From: Pelargonium nanum
Lineage: Eukaryota; Streptophyta; Magnoliopsida; Geraniales; Geraniaceae
DNA length: 64,000 bases
NCBI GenBank assembly: GCA_036897485.1
Contig: JAYMTF010000003.1
Span: forward strand, 36,130 to 100,129
Direction of reading: 5' to 3'
In this document: in pieces, positions 11,266-24,754 of the stretch
How positions within the stretch are numbered: the first letter of the stretch is position 1
Layout: every line of letters begins with the position of its first letter
Made by a program: the position numbers and the translations under genes
Notes under the pieces: model-generated
Seen by the model: the letters and a program-made list of their open reading frames with translations, nothing else
What the model was told of the DNA's origin: nothing
Database searches by the model: none

Positions 11266-14043
11266 TTATGTAGTCACTGAAAGCTACACAACCAAATACT
11301 AAATATTTTAAAAGTCTGTCATATAGATAAGAAATAACCAATCCACAAAGGGTCGGGAAGCAAAATAGATAACAAAAGAAGTGCTACAAAACCAAACCGA
11401 TGCCCAAAATACCCCTTCAACATTCTCTCAAACATGAAAACAAAATGGCAAACAGATAAAAGAGGTGAATGTACAAAGGCATACACTGACAGTCACATCA
11501 GATATTTCAAGAAGCTCGACTTCTAGATACAGTTAAGAAACACTAGAAGTAGAAATCCCATTACATTAACTGAAAATCTGCAAATCCTAATACTTCATAT
11601 GTTACCATCAATCTAACAAACAAAAGGGCATAACCAGCCCAAGAGTGAGTATAAGAGAGCAAAGGTAGGTTATAATGACAAAACAATCCTTTCAATTTGT
11701 TTGCTCCCTGGTTTTGGAATACGGAAATACTGAAGAAAATGAACTTCCATTACAATTGCCGCCCATTGTTCTTGTTATGGTGAATACCTTGAATTTTACA
11801 GAAAAATTCAAACCACAAGGTAAGAAGCTATCAATATGGTACTCCTTACAGTTACAGACCATACCGAAAACGTAGTAAGAAATTAAACACTCAAAACCTA
11901 AATACCTCATTGCATCAAACTACACAGAAATGTAAATAGCAAACCACAAGGTAAGTAGCTATGAAATATGGTACTCCATACAGGTATAGACCATACCGAA
12001 TACGTAGCAAGTTAAACATTCAATACCTCATTGCATCAATTACATATCAAATTTTATAGCATTACCCTAACCCCTCCTATTCTTAGGTCGCACCTACCTC
12101 TTGAAAATTCTAAACATAGTTTCACACCTTGAAAATTGAAAAATCATGCATTTTCATTCTCCCAAAAACATGATGGACATCACATCTTGAAACTGATAAA
12201 AGTTCAACACAAAAAGTTCAAATTTGGACCAAAGTATGAAGAAGAAGAAAAAAAAAAGCATCAACTGACTAAGTAGTCACAGGTAAGCAACAACAAAAAA
12301 CTGCCATAAAAATTTAACCAAAAGCAACCAATGTTTCAATATAATTAAAGACATCGAATTTGCCACAAAAAATTGCAGAACTAAAATAGAAATGCACCAT
12401 AAGGTGTCACCGATTTTCCATTTGTTGAGGAAAATGTTGAGCTGCTTCTTCCAGATACTGCATCGACCTCTTTTCTTGAATTGCCGAAACTGAGAAACTG
12501 AAACTAACGTTGAAGAAGAATCAGCAGCAGCATCACAGGATTCACTGCACAACTGGGCCTTCACTAACTTGGGCTCCAATTTATTAAAACTATAATCTCA
12601 AGATGCCCATAAGTTGACTTGAAGACTTGCAATGAAAATGAAAATGAAAATTTTAAAAGTTTTTTTTTTTTTTTTTGAATTGAAAATTTTAATCAAGTTA
12701 AAGACTCGTAAGAAAACATGACAGTAGAAATAGAAAAAAGAAATATTTAGTTACAATTCATCTTACCCACGTTAGATTTTTATAATCACATGATAATATG
12801 ACATCATGACTTACAAAAATAAGTACCGATATTTTGAACAGCAAAAAAATAATAATAAGTATTGTTACAGTGGAAGACACGTTTGTGATTTGTGAATACA
12901 AAAGTTGGCAAACTAAATTAGTTGAGATCAAAATACTAAATTAGTGGCACATGCAAATAAAGAAAATTGGTGATCTGCACGAAATGAAAAGTGGTGGTAG
13001 AAGCCAACAAGTAGCTAGTGTTTGATATTAAATTTGACATGTGCAAATCGTGATGACCACCCTTTTGTACCTAAATTAGGTCGTCCAAATGAAAAAGGCA
13101 ACGGAGTTTAGCTACTTTCAAATATTTTGATCTCCTCAATTTGAATGAGTATCCTAATTACGTTTTAATTAGATGGTGTCACTTTTAATCTTTCATTAAA
13201 AAAAATTGACTATGTATACTTGAGCTTTATAGAATTGATATCGAGATGTTTGTAAATAGTTGTTTACTATCACATGTTGGTGCAATGGCTTTCTCTTATC
13301 CTACGAAATCAGCTTCAGCGTTATGAAATTTTTGTAAAGAGTTGGGTGCTTGACCGGTAGGTCCTGAGTCTGAAGTAATTAAACGGCTTCGGGAAATCGA
13401 GGCCTCTCAACCTCGAACATAACTCTAACTCGGCGTCGCAACCCCGTCATCTTGAAATATTCGGGGTTGTTCGACACTACACAAGAGGCACCGTTTCCGG
13501 TGTCTTGTCAGTTATCTCAAACCAAGCTTTGATTCTTCGTGCATCGATCATCTTTCTGTTTTGAGTTAGTTGTTCGTTTCTTCTTCTTGAGGTCTTGTAC
13601 TTTTATTCTCTCGTTTTTTGTTTTTTAATGAAAATACTGTTTACTAATAAATAAATAAAACATGAAATTTATATGATCAACTTATGATGGCGAGAAAATG
13701 ATAGTGTAGCTAAGTTATTAAAACTATGTTAGTTTTATGTAAATCATAATATACAAATAAAAATTTAAATATATGTTACAAAAAGATTTTTCTCTATATA
13801 ATCTGTCATTTTGGCATTCATATGTATGACGTGAACATCTGTGAGTCTTGACAGCTTAGGGACTTTAGAAAAAATGGGAGAACCAATTTGATGAATGAAA
13901 GCATATTTAACGATATGAACCACATGGCTACTTATCGAGTAGTTTTTTCTATCGTAACAAAATGACACAAGATAGACCAAATAAAAATTTACAAAAATAA
14001 AAATTGCGTGAAGTTTTTGCTCTAAACCGTTTTAAGCATGTAT
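11266..14043. other. intergenic with diverged repeats
   Basis: No gene supported. An open frame at 12277-12579 (-) of 100 residues has a basic stretch and hydrophobic tail but no recognised domain; it could be a decayed exon of the neighbouring PPR relic. At 13290-13640 a GC-richer island ends in a T-rich and A-rich tail resembling the 3' end of a retroelement, without recognisable protein. Confidence 0.5.
11811..12040. repeat. tandem duplication, two units of ~110-130 bp
   Basis: Unit 1 (11811-11918) and unit 2 (11942-12039) share AACCACAAGGTAAG, ATATGGTACTCC, AGACCATACCGAA and ATACCTCATTGCATCAA in the same order, with small indels between them. It lies upstream, on the minus strand, of the PPR relic. 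It looks like an old local duplication. Confidence 0.8.
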
Positions 14044-14054
14044 CACGAATTATT

Positions 14055-14289
14055 TTTTTTCGGTTTATATCATGGGGTTCTTGAGCAGGCTCACACTTTC
14101 GCGATAAGCACCTTTAAACCATTTGACCATACCCAGACTAATCCCCATTCGAGGCTTAGTCATAGCCTCACAGGGTTAATGATTTCTCACATCTCCCTCA
14201 CATGTGTGTTGAGTGGGGATCGAACTTTAAGAGCTATTCTCACTCACGCAGCCCCAGCGCACTAACTGCGCCACATTCAGTGGGTTGTA
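14055..14289 (-). mobile_element. tRNA-derived SINE, minus strand, with target-site duplication
   Basis: On the minus strand the element starts with a tRNA-like head, box A-like GTGGCGCAGTTAGTGCGC and box B-like AGTTCGATCCCC, and runs to a T-run on the plus strand (an A tail on its own strand). The 11-bp direct repeat CACGAATTATT flanks it exactly, at 14044-14054 and 14291-14301. Length is about 235 bp. It belongs to a different SINE family from the copy at 1593-1759. Confidence 0.8.
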
Positions 14290-14301
14290 ACACGAATTAT
14301 T

Positions 14302-16198
14302 AAGTATAGATGGTGTAAAATAAAATGAAATAAAATAAACCATAAAGACATTAGATGGGATCTAGGCAAATATACCATTATAGATCAATAATTTTCCAAA
14401 TAGAGCTTTGTCAGTTTCAAGATATCTCCATTCCCAATTGCTTTTCCATTTGCCTAGATCCACACATACACACTCTCCCAGGAAAATCATACAAGTTTTT
14501 ATATAGATTTCACATGACTTTAATGTATATATTAAGTTAAACCAATGTATCATGACTTATAAAAAAAAAACAATGTATCAATCAACATCTTAATAGTGTT
14601 ATTGCGATTAATTTTCAATAAAAACTTAATCAAATTTTACTAGTAAGATTGTATTTATCGTACACTCTAAACATATGGAAGAAGTGAACCGTATTTGAAA
14701 AATTTCTAAAACTTTTGGCCTTGTCAGTTTTTGTTCAGAGGAAATTCTTCTTAAAGAATTGACAGATATGAACCAATAATCATGGTTCGTAAGCCCCCGC
14801 CACTTCCAATTCGCATCATTCATGACAATCATCAGTTGGACTTTCAATTGCTGGATTGCTAATCCCAGTTTGGCGTTTTTCTCATTTTCTTTAGCTCATT
14901 TTGCTTCTAGTGTTGTTTCCGCTAGAGCTTCATTCGTTTGTGTTTTCTTTGTTTCTCGGGTGTTTGTACTTTTGTTTCTTTCTTCGAAACTAATAAAAAG
15001 TACATTTTTGCTGATAAAAAAAAAGTGTCCCTTCTCCCCTACCCAGACAATAAACGTTGTTTTAACGAAAAATTGAGTTTGTTAAACACTTTCTGACGAA
15101 AGTATCTCTAAACTTTAAATCTTGATTTGAACAAATAAATTATTAAAATAACAAAGATTGATCTCAAAAAAATCATGCAAATTACACTTTAATCTACTAA
15201 ATATGATTAGTGACATGTGGAAATAGTGTTTAATTAAGATAATTAAAGTCTTAATTATGTAGAAAAAGTTTAGGCCGCAGTAGTTGAACTGCCGACCAAA
15301 TGCAGTCAATCTTTTGAGCATTTTTAAACTTTAAATCAAATAAGTACAATAAAATAACAAAAAAGCCATTATCAACAAACAAAAAAAAGCACATCGACCC
15401 AAATTTATAAATATTTACGCGCAGACCCCAAACAATTTGCAGATTCATTAAGCGGCCAATTCCGAGTGGCCATGTGCCGTTCACAGACCATGTGCGCTGT
15501 GGTTGATTAAAGTCAGCCCCACACAACTCTGTAGCGCGTGTATGTAAAGCCCACGACACAGGTAGTGATTAAGTATTAATCATATTAATATTTCTTTAAT
15601 CATATTGGAATATACTTGATAATTATTTATAACTTAATCCATTATCTTAATCTTGATTAGATTGATTAATGTAATCTGGATATGACTTTTGTAACGATCT
15701 AATTAAATACTAATACAGATCAGAATAAACTATTTTTTGAAAGAGATTAATATAATACTTCATCTCACATTAGTGTAGATTAAATATAAGTAAATAAAGG
15801 GTAAGATAAATTGATTATGTTTGAAATATTGTTTTTATTTTTAAATCAATGATATTGTCTTTTGCTAAAAAATATTTAGTTAAATTTGATAGTCTGAATT
15901 GGAAAACAGCAATAAATTATTATGGATAATAAATTCACTTGATAATCAATTGTCCATTCTAATATTTGACGTCATAGTAGATAGAGCATCAAACAAAAAA
16001 TGCAATCAAATATATGTGTTGAGAGTCTTAAAAAATATATGAAAATAATACGTTTTAGTCTTTCAGAACAATTGCAAATTAAAAAAGTAACAATTAATAT
16101 TATAAAGGGTAAATAATGTTCACTAATCAATAGTACAAATTTGTATATCACAAAATGAATCTTTTTATGTATAATTGGAGTGAATTGTTTTGTTATGC
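14302..16198. other. intergenic, possible retroelement 3' remnant
   Basis: No intact gene. At about 14820-15030 a pyrimidine-rich stretch ending in GCTGATAAAAAAAAA resembles the 3' end of a non-LTR retroelement, but no reverse transcriptase motif was seen. The rest is AT-rich and featureless by eye. Confidence 0.45.
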
Positions 16199-16338
16199 CC
16201 TAGGGGGTGGCGCAATGGTCAAGACACACATCTTCATGTAGGAGGTCGTGAATTCAAATCTCATTGCGTCGGGTGGGATTTGGGTTAAGAGGTGAGAGCT
16301 ACCCCCTGTTTTATCTTGATTAGGCTTCAGCTTGTTAA
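16199..16338 (+). mobile_element. SINE-like tRNA-derived element
   Basis: Contains a box A-like GGGTGGCGCAATGGTCAAGA and a box B-like GGTCGTGAATTCAAATCTC about 40 bp apart, then a GGGTGGGATTTGGGTTAAG and GAGAGCTACCCC body that is shared with the copy at 27165-27300. No target-site duplication was seen. Its last 32 bp (16307-16338) are identical to 18566-18597 inside an intron of the next gene. Confidence 0.6.
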
Positions 16339-17373
16339 ATATTAAATAATAATTAACATTTTTTCAAGTTATTCAATATAGATAATTTGATCAATTTTTT
16401 ATGTATAATTTTTTATTTATATTTATTCATGTATAATTATTAATAATATTTTTATAATAAAATAAACAATAACTCTTAAATTCCAATATTTATAAAGAAA
16501 ATTATCATAAATTTAGATAAAAACGAAAACATTTATTTTAGAAAATGGGCCACCAGCCAATTCATGACCAATCATGCACCCAACCAAAAAGGCATAAACT
16601 ACTTGACATTTTGGTCAAATGTTTGGTAGCATTAAAGAGTCTCAATTATTTATAGCACGCTGATACGGTGTGTTTAACACCTCCTAAAGAGGCGCGTGAG
16701 GTTGGTCCAAAAGACAGTGAATTTGGCATGATTAAACTGGATAAGGCGAATACAGTTTGGAGTTGGGGCGAGACCGAACCTTCCAGCTCTCAGCCAGCAC
16801 ACACAACACATCTGTAAAAGAAACATCTAGAAAACCATAAATAATAATGTAAAAAAATAAATAGAATCTGTGGCTACGGTTAACGCATCGCCACGTGGCA
16901 CCAACCCATTTACTAAATTGGTCTCTGTTTCAGAAAAAAATTGTTTTATTATTATTTATTTATATTTTTTTAAAGAAAAATGGTTTTGATTGGTTGAGAA
17001 ACTCCTCTGACTTGTGTGGTAAGAAATGACAAAATCGTGGGAAAACTGCTTCAAACTTTCTCGGGAAAATTAAAATTGAGAAGAAAATTCTATAAAGGGG
17101 GTTGTTTCTACTGGAGGCGGATCTTTCTTCTTTCCCTTCCTTTAATAAAAAATTTTTTTTTTACCATTTTTTGAAAATAATAGGAGGGTTTGAAGTTTGA
17201 TGAATTGGGTTATGATTCTTTTCCAGAGTTGAAGCAATCTTCGTTTTAAATTTTTTCTCTTTTCCCCCTTTTGTTGAAGGAAAAAAGAGCCTTCTTTTGT
17301 TTCATTTGGGGCTTGAAGAAGGCTCTGTTGTGGGAAAATTTCTGTTTCCTCGCTGGGTTTTGGGTCTGCGGAG
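16339..17373 (+). other. intergenic and promoter side of lipase gene
   Basis: AT-rich DNA followed by the 5' leader of the lipase gene at 17374. It contains the palindrome GCCACGTGGC at 16890-16899, a perfect G-box core. No other gene is seen. Confidence 0.5.
16890..16899. promoter_or_regulatory. G-box palindrome upstream of lipase gene
   Basis: GCCACGTGGC is a perfect 10-bp palindrome with a CACGTG core, the binding site class of plant bZIP and bHLH factors. It lies about 480 bp before the lipase start codon. Function is inferred from the motif only. Confidence 0.35.
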
Positions 17374-19842
17374 ATGGTGATCCGGTGGTGGATATCGGCG
17401 CTGCAACTGACGGAGCTGTTCGTGAGTAGCTTGGTTCATTTGCTATATGGGTTTTACATTTTCAGCTCCGCCGTGGCCGGTGATCTGTCGCAGGTGCTGA
17501 GCGATTTGTTCTCAAAACACAATGCCAACATTGTGGTGAAGGACGATGAGCAGCAACGGAAATCGAACGTTGATCATCTTCCTCCTATTGTGTTGGTTCA
17601 TGGAATCTTCGGATTCGGCCAAGGGGTGCGTTTAATTTTGCAGATATGGAAACAAATAGAACCAATTTTTGTTTGTTTTGAAACTCAGGTTTTAATTAAT
17701 TTCCCATTTCTGGTTGCAGAAGCTCGGAGGCTTGTCGTACTTTGCCGGCGCCGAGAAGAAGGACGAGAGGGTCTTGGTCCCCGATTTGGGGTCTCTAACA
17801 AGCATATACGACAGGTCGGTCATGGGTTCTCGTTTTTGGTTTGTTTTTTTGTCTGTTAAAGCTTAAGAGGTTACATTAATGGGGTTTTGGGTTTCAGGGC
17901 TCGTGAATTGTTCTATTACTTGAAAGGTGGGAGAGTTGATTATGGGGAAGAGCATAGCAGAGCTTGTGGCCATTCGCAGTTTGGTCGGATTTACGAGCAA
18001 GGTTGAATTCATAGATCCATATTTTGGCAATTTCAGTTTTTGTGTTTTGTTGAATAAAAATGTGAACTTTATTGAGTTTTGTTGGCTTAGTCCTTTTGTT
18101 GAATACTTGAATGTGTTTGGGACTGCAGGGCACTATCCGGAATGGGACGAGGATCACCCAATACACTTTGTTGGGCATTCGGCTGGAGCTCAGGTGGTTC
18201 GTGTTTTGCAGCAGATGCTTGCTGATAAGGTTGGTTGGTTTTTTACGGATCAAATCATGGGAGCAGATTAGATTGTTTTGTGTGTTTTTCTTAATGTTCC
18301 TATGTTCATATCGGCTTCAGGCATTTAGGGGGTATGAGGACACTTCTGAGAACTGGGTACTAAGCATAACCTCCTTGTCTGGTGCCTTCAATGGGACTAC
18401 AAGAACCTACCTGGATGGGATGCAGTAAGTTACATTTACTGATTGGAGTAGACTTGTAATGGTTACATTAAACGTCAAACTTTGTTAGTTATATAAGAAA
18501 ACTGTTGTTTGGTGAGAAATGAGAATCATTGTGATATGAGTTAGCATTGTTTTGCATTTTGTGTTTGTTTTATCTTGATTAGGCTTCAGCTTGTTAATTC
18601 TGTTCTGCTTTGTCGGTTTAGGGCAACCAAATAATATTAGGAACCTAGCGTTTTACTTAATGATTTCAACTTGTTTTAGGCCAGAAGACGGGAGAAGCTT
18701 GAAACCCATATGTTTGCTTCAGCTGTGTCGCTTGGGGGTGATAATTTATGATTGGCTTGACATCTCCTGGCTGAAGTCCTATTACAATTTTGGGTTTGAT
18801 CACTATAACATGTCGTGGAGGAAAATGGGTATTTCGGGTCTTGTCGATTGCCTATTAGGGAATGCAGGGCCGTTCGCTTCAGGAGATTGGATTCTGCCAG
18901 ATCTTACCATTCAAGGGTCCATGAGGCTGAATTGCCATTTACGTACCTTCCCCAGCACATATTATTTCAGCTATGCCACCAAGCGTACTACGAAGATCAT
19001 GGGTGTCACAGTTCCTTCTAGTATCCTGGGAATCCACCCAATGCTCTTTATTAGAGTGTTGCAGATGAGCCAATGGTGCCATCCTCCGGATATCTCTCCT
19101 CCTTTTAAAGGTTACAGGTGCGTTTTTGTATCGGGAAACATTCTGCATACCAAATAGCATACTTGCTTTCTGTCAGCACTGAGTTTGATGTCAAGGAATA
19201 TATATCTAATTGATTGTATTGAATTATTCCGTATGTAGGGATGAGGATTGGTATGACAATGATGGAGCACTCAACACTATATCCATGACTCACCCTCGTC
19301 TCCCAATTGAACATCCAAGCCATTTTGTTGTCAATGATCGCGAGTGCCAACCAATGCAACCCGGCATCTGGTTCGTTCCACTTCTAACACTCATCACCAA
19401 TTTTATAATTACCAGCAAACTTATGTTTATTGTTCAAAGATAGAGTTCAATTCCAGTTATTTGGTCATATTCACAAATTTTCTCATAACATTTCATATTG
19501 TGCTCCTGAAGAATGAAAAGTTACAATCTGATCATGAAATGGCAAATTGTATAGAAATAGAAGCTATTCTAGCTTATGATATCACTGCAATGCTTTGCAC
19601 ATGTGTACGCGTACTATTTTGTTTTTGCCAAGTAGAGAATTAATACTCGGAAAGTTAGCTTATGGCATTTGACTGATTGCAGGTATTACAAGATTGTTGA
19701 AGGCGATCACATTCTGTTCATTGTAAATAGGGAGAGAGCAGGAGTGCAGTTTGATCTGATATACGACAGCATTTTCCAACGCTGCAGAAAACACGTATTT
19801 AGGAGGATTCCACCTACAATGCCGAACCAAGTCAGCCATTAG
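17374..19842 (+). CDS. alpha/beta-hydrolase, lipase-like (At1g10740/At1g23330 type)
   Basis: Eight exons join in frame: 17374-17625, 17720-17814, 17898-18001, 18129-18229, 18321-18424, 18680-19117, 19239-19370, 19683-19842, encoding 461 residues. A hydrophobic N-terminal segment (about residues 4-35) suggests a signal anchor or secretory signal. The strand-turn VLVHGIFGFGQG (about 73-84) supplies the oxyanion HG, and GHSAG (about 166-170) is the nucleophile elbow with catalytic Ser168. The long HPSHFVVND and DRECQPMQPGIWY region near the C-terminus fits the family's cap and metal-binding part, as in bacterial triacylglycerol lipases of the family I.5 type. Substrate is unknown; acyl-ester hydrolysis is inferred. 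It lies head-to-tail with the TAA1-like gene. Intron 5 holds a 32-bp sequence shared with the SINE-like copy upstream. Confidence 0.9.
18566..18597 (+). repeat. 32-bp exact copy of the end of the upstream SINE-like element
   Basis: This intronic sequence beginning TGTTTTATCTTGATTAGG is identical over 32 bp to 16307-16338. Chance identity at this length is negligible within 2.3 kb. See findings. Confidence 0.9.
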
Positions 19843-21196
19843 TTTAGCGTAACCAAACCCAAGAGGAAAAAAGAAACAGAGGGAAAAGAAAACAGGAAAA
19901 CGGAAAAAGAAGATTGTATCGACTTGGTCTAATAGCTCTCTTTAGGCATTGATGATGTATATGTCATTTTTTTGTTCATTTTTTAACTGTTCTCATTGTC
20001 ATACTCATGGCACCTACCAAGGTTCATGTTACCTGCAATTATTTGTAGCTCTGTGAAAGAAACTAGGTATCAGTAACATGAATTTTTTGGGTATATGATC
20101 TGACAATTCTGAGAAACTACTGTCTTTTTAGTTCATGGAAGGCTAATGAAGCTGAATTCATGAACATTTCCAAAATCTTACTGTTATTGTGACTTTTATA
20201 TGATTTATAGCTCTTCTAGAACAAATGCTGAAGTAGGAAAATACCATAATTGTTGCCATTTTTCTAGTATGCTCACAAATGCCATACATTCATTTTCTAA
20301 CATGTAGAGGTATTGGGACAAAATAACAAGATATTGTTGCTGATGGTAACTATTCTATATATATGACCTAAACTAATGATTTTATCTAAATTACAACAAA
20401 ATTTAGGACAAATAGCAATTTTCTTTTATCTAACTTCATGTAAGCATTATATATATACTGTAATTGATATATACCGATGAATGTTGGCTTAAATGGAACA
20501 TCCTCTAGTTGTTTAAGTAAAGTTCCACCATTTTTTCTAACGAACATGTCAGTAAATCACTCACACTTTTTTTTTTTTGTATAAATTACTTATTTAAATT
20601 CCACGATTTAAATTTTGGTTGCGGGTCTAATGGCTCACTCCTCCTATGTTTAAGTCATAAATATTAAAATCTTCGTACATAATTATAGACGGATGACCAA
20701 TATTTTAGTTAACTTCACAAAGATAATCTGTTTTTTCATCATTGTTTGAACATTTCTTATTCAACGTTCAGAATCTTCTAAATAGACGGAGATGTATTAC
20801 TTTTATACAAAATAATATGCTATTAATTATTATATCCAAATGTGATAAATTAGTTGAAATCTAAATTTTAAGTGTATAGAATGAATCTATAAGCATAGTT
20901 TATACACATTGAACATATAAAATTAACGTTAATTCACAAATATTTTACTAGTAATACATTTAACTTGGGTCGTTAGATTCTCCCCCATTTGTCTGCCCCA
21001 TATCTTCAATTAATTAAGTAAATCAATTTTTTTTTTAATTTTTGAAAAATAAAATCTCATTTTCATTGCTTTCTATTTTTCTTTTAACGAGAAAAATGCA
21101 TAGAACCAGTCTCCACCTCCACGTATAAATAACATGCACTAGCTCCAAAATCCTTGGAGAATCATCGTACCAAATCAACACACAAACAAAAACAAT
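19843..21196. other. intergenic; TAA1-like gene promoter at right
   Basis: The left part is the 3' flank of the lipase gene. The remainder is AT-rich without a gene. A TATAAATA box is present at about 21124-21131, some 70 bp before the start codon of the TAA1-like gene. Confidence 0.55.
21124..21131 (+). promoter_or_regulatory. TATA box of TAA1-like gene
   Basis: TATAAATA sits 66-73 bp before the ATG at 21197, leaving room for a leader of about 40 bases. Position and sequence match a plant TATA box; transcription start was not determined. Confidence 0.5.
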
Positions 21197-23664
<2,468 letters not shown>

Positions 23665-24754
23665 TAAATGAAAACATACGTGTGGTGATGTTACATTGTC
23701 ACTACTTTAAATGTTTATATGATCCCTGAGGATGGTAAACGTGGTAATAATATTACTATATTTTAAATATTTGCTTCTCGACTATATGCACATGTTTAAT
23801 TTTAATGTTTAAGATGTTTGAATAATTAATACAAGAGAACAAGTAGAATTCATAAAATTATAAGTGTGGTGAGCCAATGATCATGAAAAGAGTGGGGAAC
23901 TCTGTATTCGAATTTTTTAATAAATAAAAAAGTTAAAATTAATTAATATTTAATTTAATTATTGATTAGTATTCCAAGAAAAAAAAAGTATAAATAAGAA
24001 TTAAAATATATAAATTAATTGTATTTTAATAAAAAAAAACATGTCATGTGATGTTGCTAACATAACACAATGTTTGTGAGCTTGTAGGTATCATATCACG
24101 TGAGAACGTATCAACAGTTTTTTTTTTTATCTATATATAAAGACATTTTAACTCTACTATAGAAGCGTTGGCCCACTAATTATGCTTATTAGAAACAACT
24201 AATGACGTAACTTTGGTTCACATAAACTTGGTGTAATAGGTTGAAGTTGCAAATATAAGTAAACAGTACAATACAACCATAGCCATAGCCCATAAGCTCC
24301 TTCTTTTTACATGACTTTTGATCTTAAAACAGACTAACTTGAAGCCATTTAGTCACAGATCCACCATTCAATTTAAGCCTTGATTTTCAAAAGGGTGATG
24401 GATCTTCAGTTTTGACAAGATATTTTTGTGAACATTTCAATTTTATTTATCAATTCACTTCACACACACAAAGAAAGTTTCAAGATTTTACATCATTTCA
24501 TTTGCCTAATGAAACAAAAAAAAAAAAAAATGAGAGAAAGGAAATATTCTGGGTTTCATTCAAAGTGAAAAATTGAGTAACCAATAATCATTAACTCTTT
24601 CAAACCTGTTAGGAAAACAATTACAATGCACAGATAGACAACAAAACTAGAGTTGTAAGATACTTTGACAAGAAATCACTAGTCCGCACTGCTCGCTTTG
24701 CAAAACTTATACATTAACTTCCATGATTGGAAACATCAACAGGTGGGAGTTGTT
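23665..24754. other. intergenic between convergent TAA1-like and AP-1 mu genes
   Basis: Holds the 3' flanks of both neighbours. A faint tRNA-like stretch at about 23870-23930 was not convincing. No gene is seen. Confidence 0.6.

Noticed and set aside
12277-12579. 100-residue minus-strand frame
   Set aside because: Start looks gene-like but it degenerates into hydrophobic low-complexity sequence; no family recognised.
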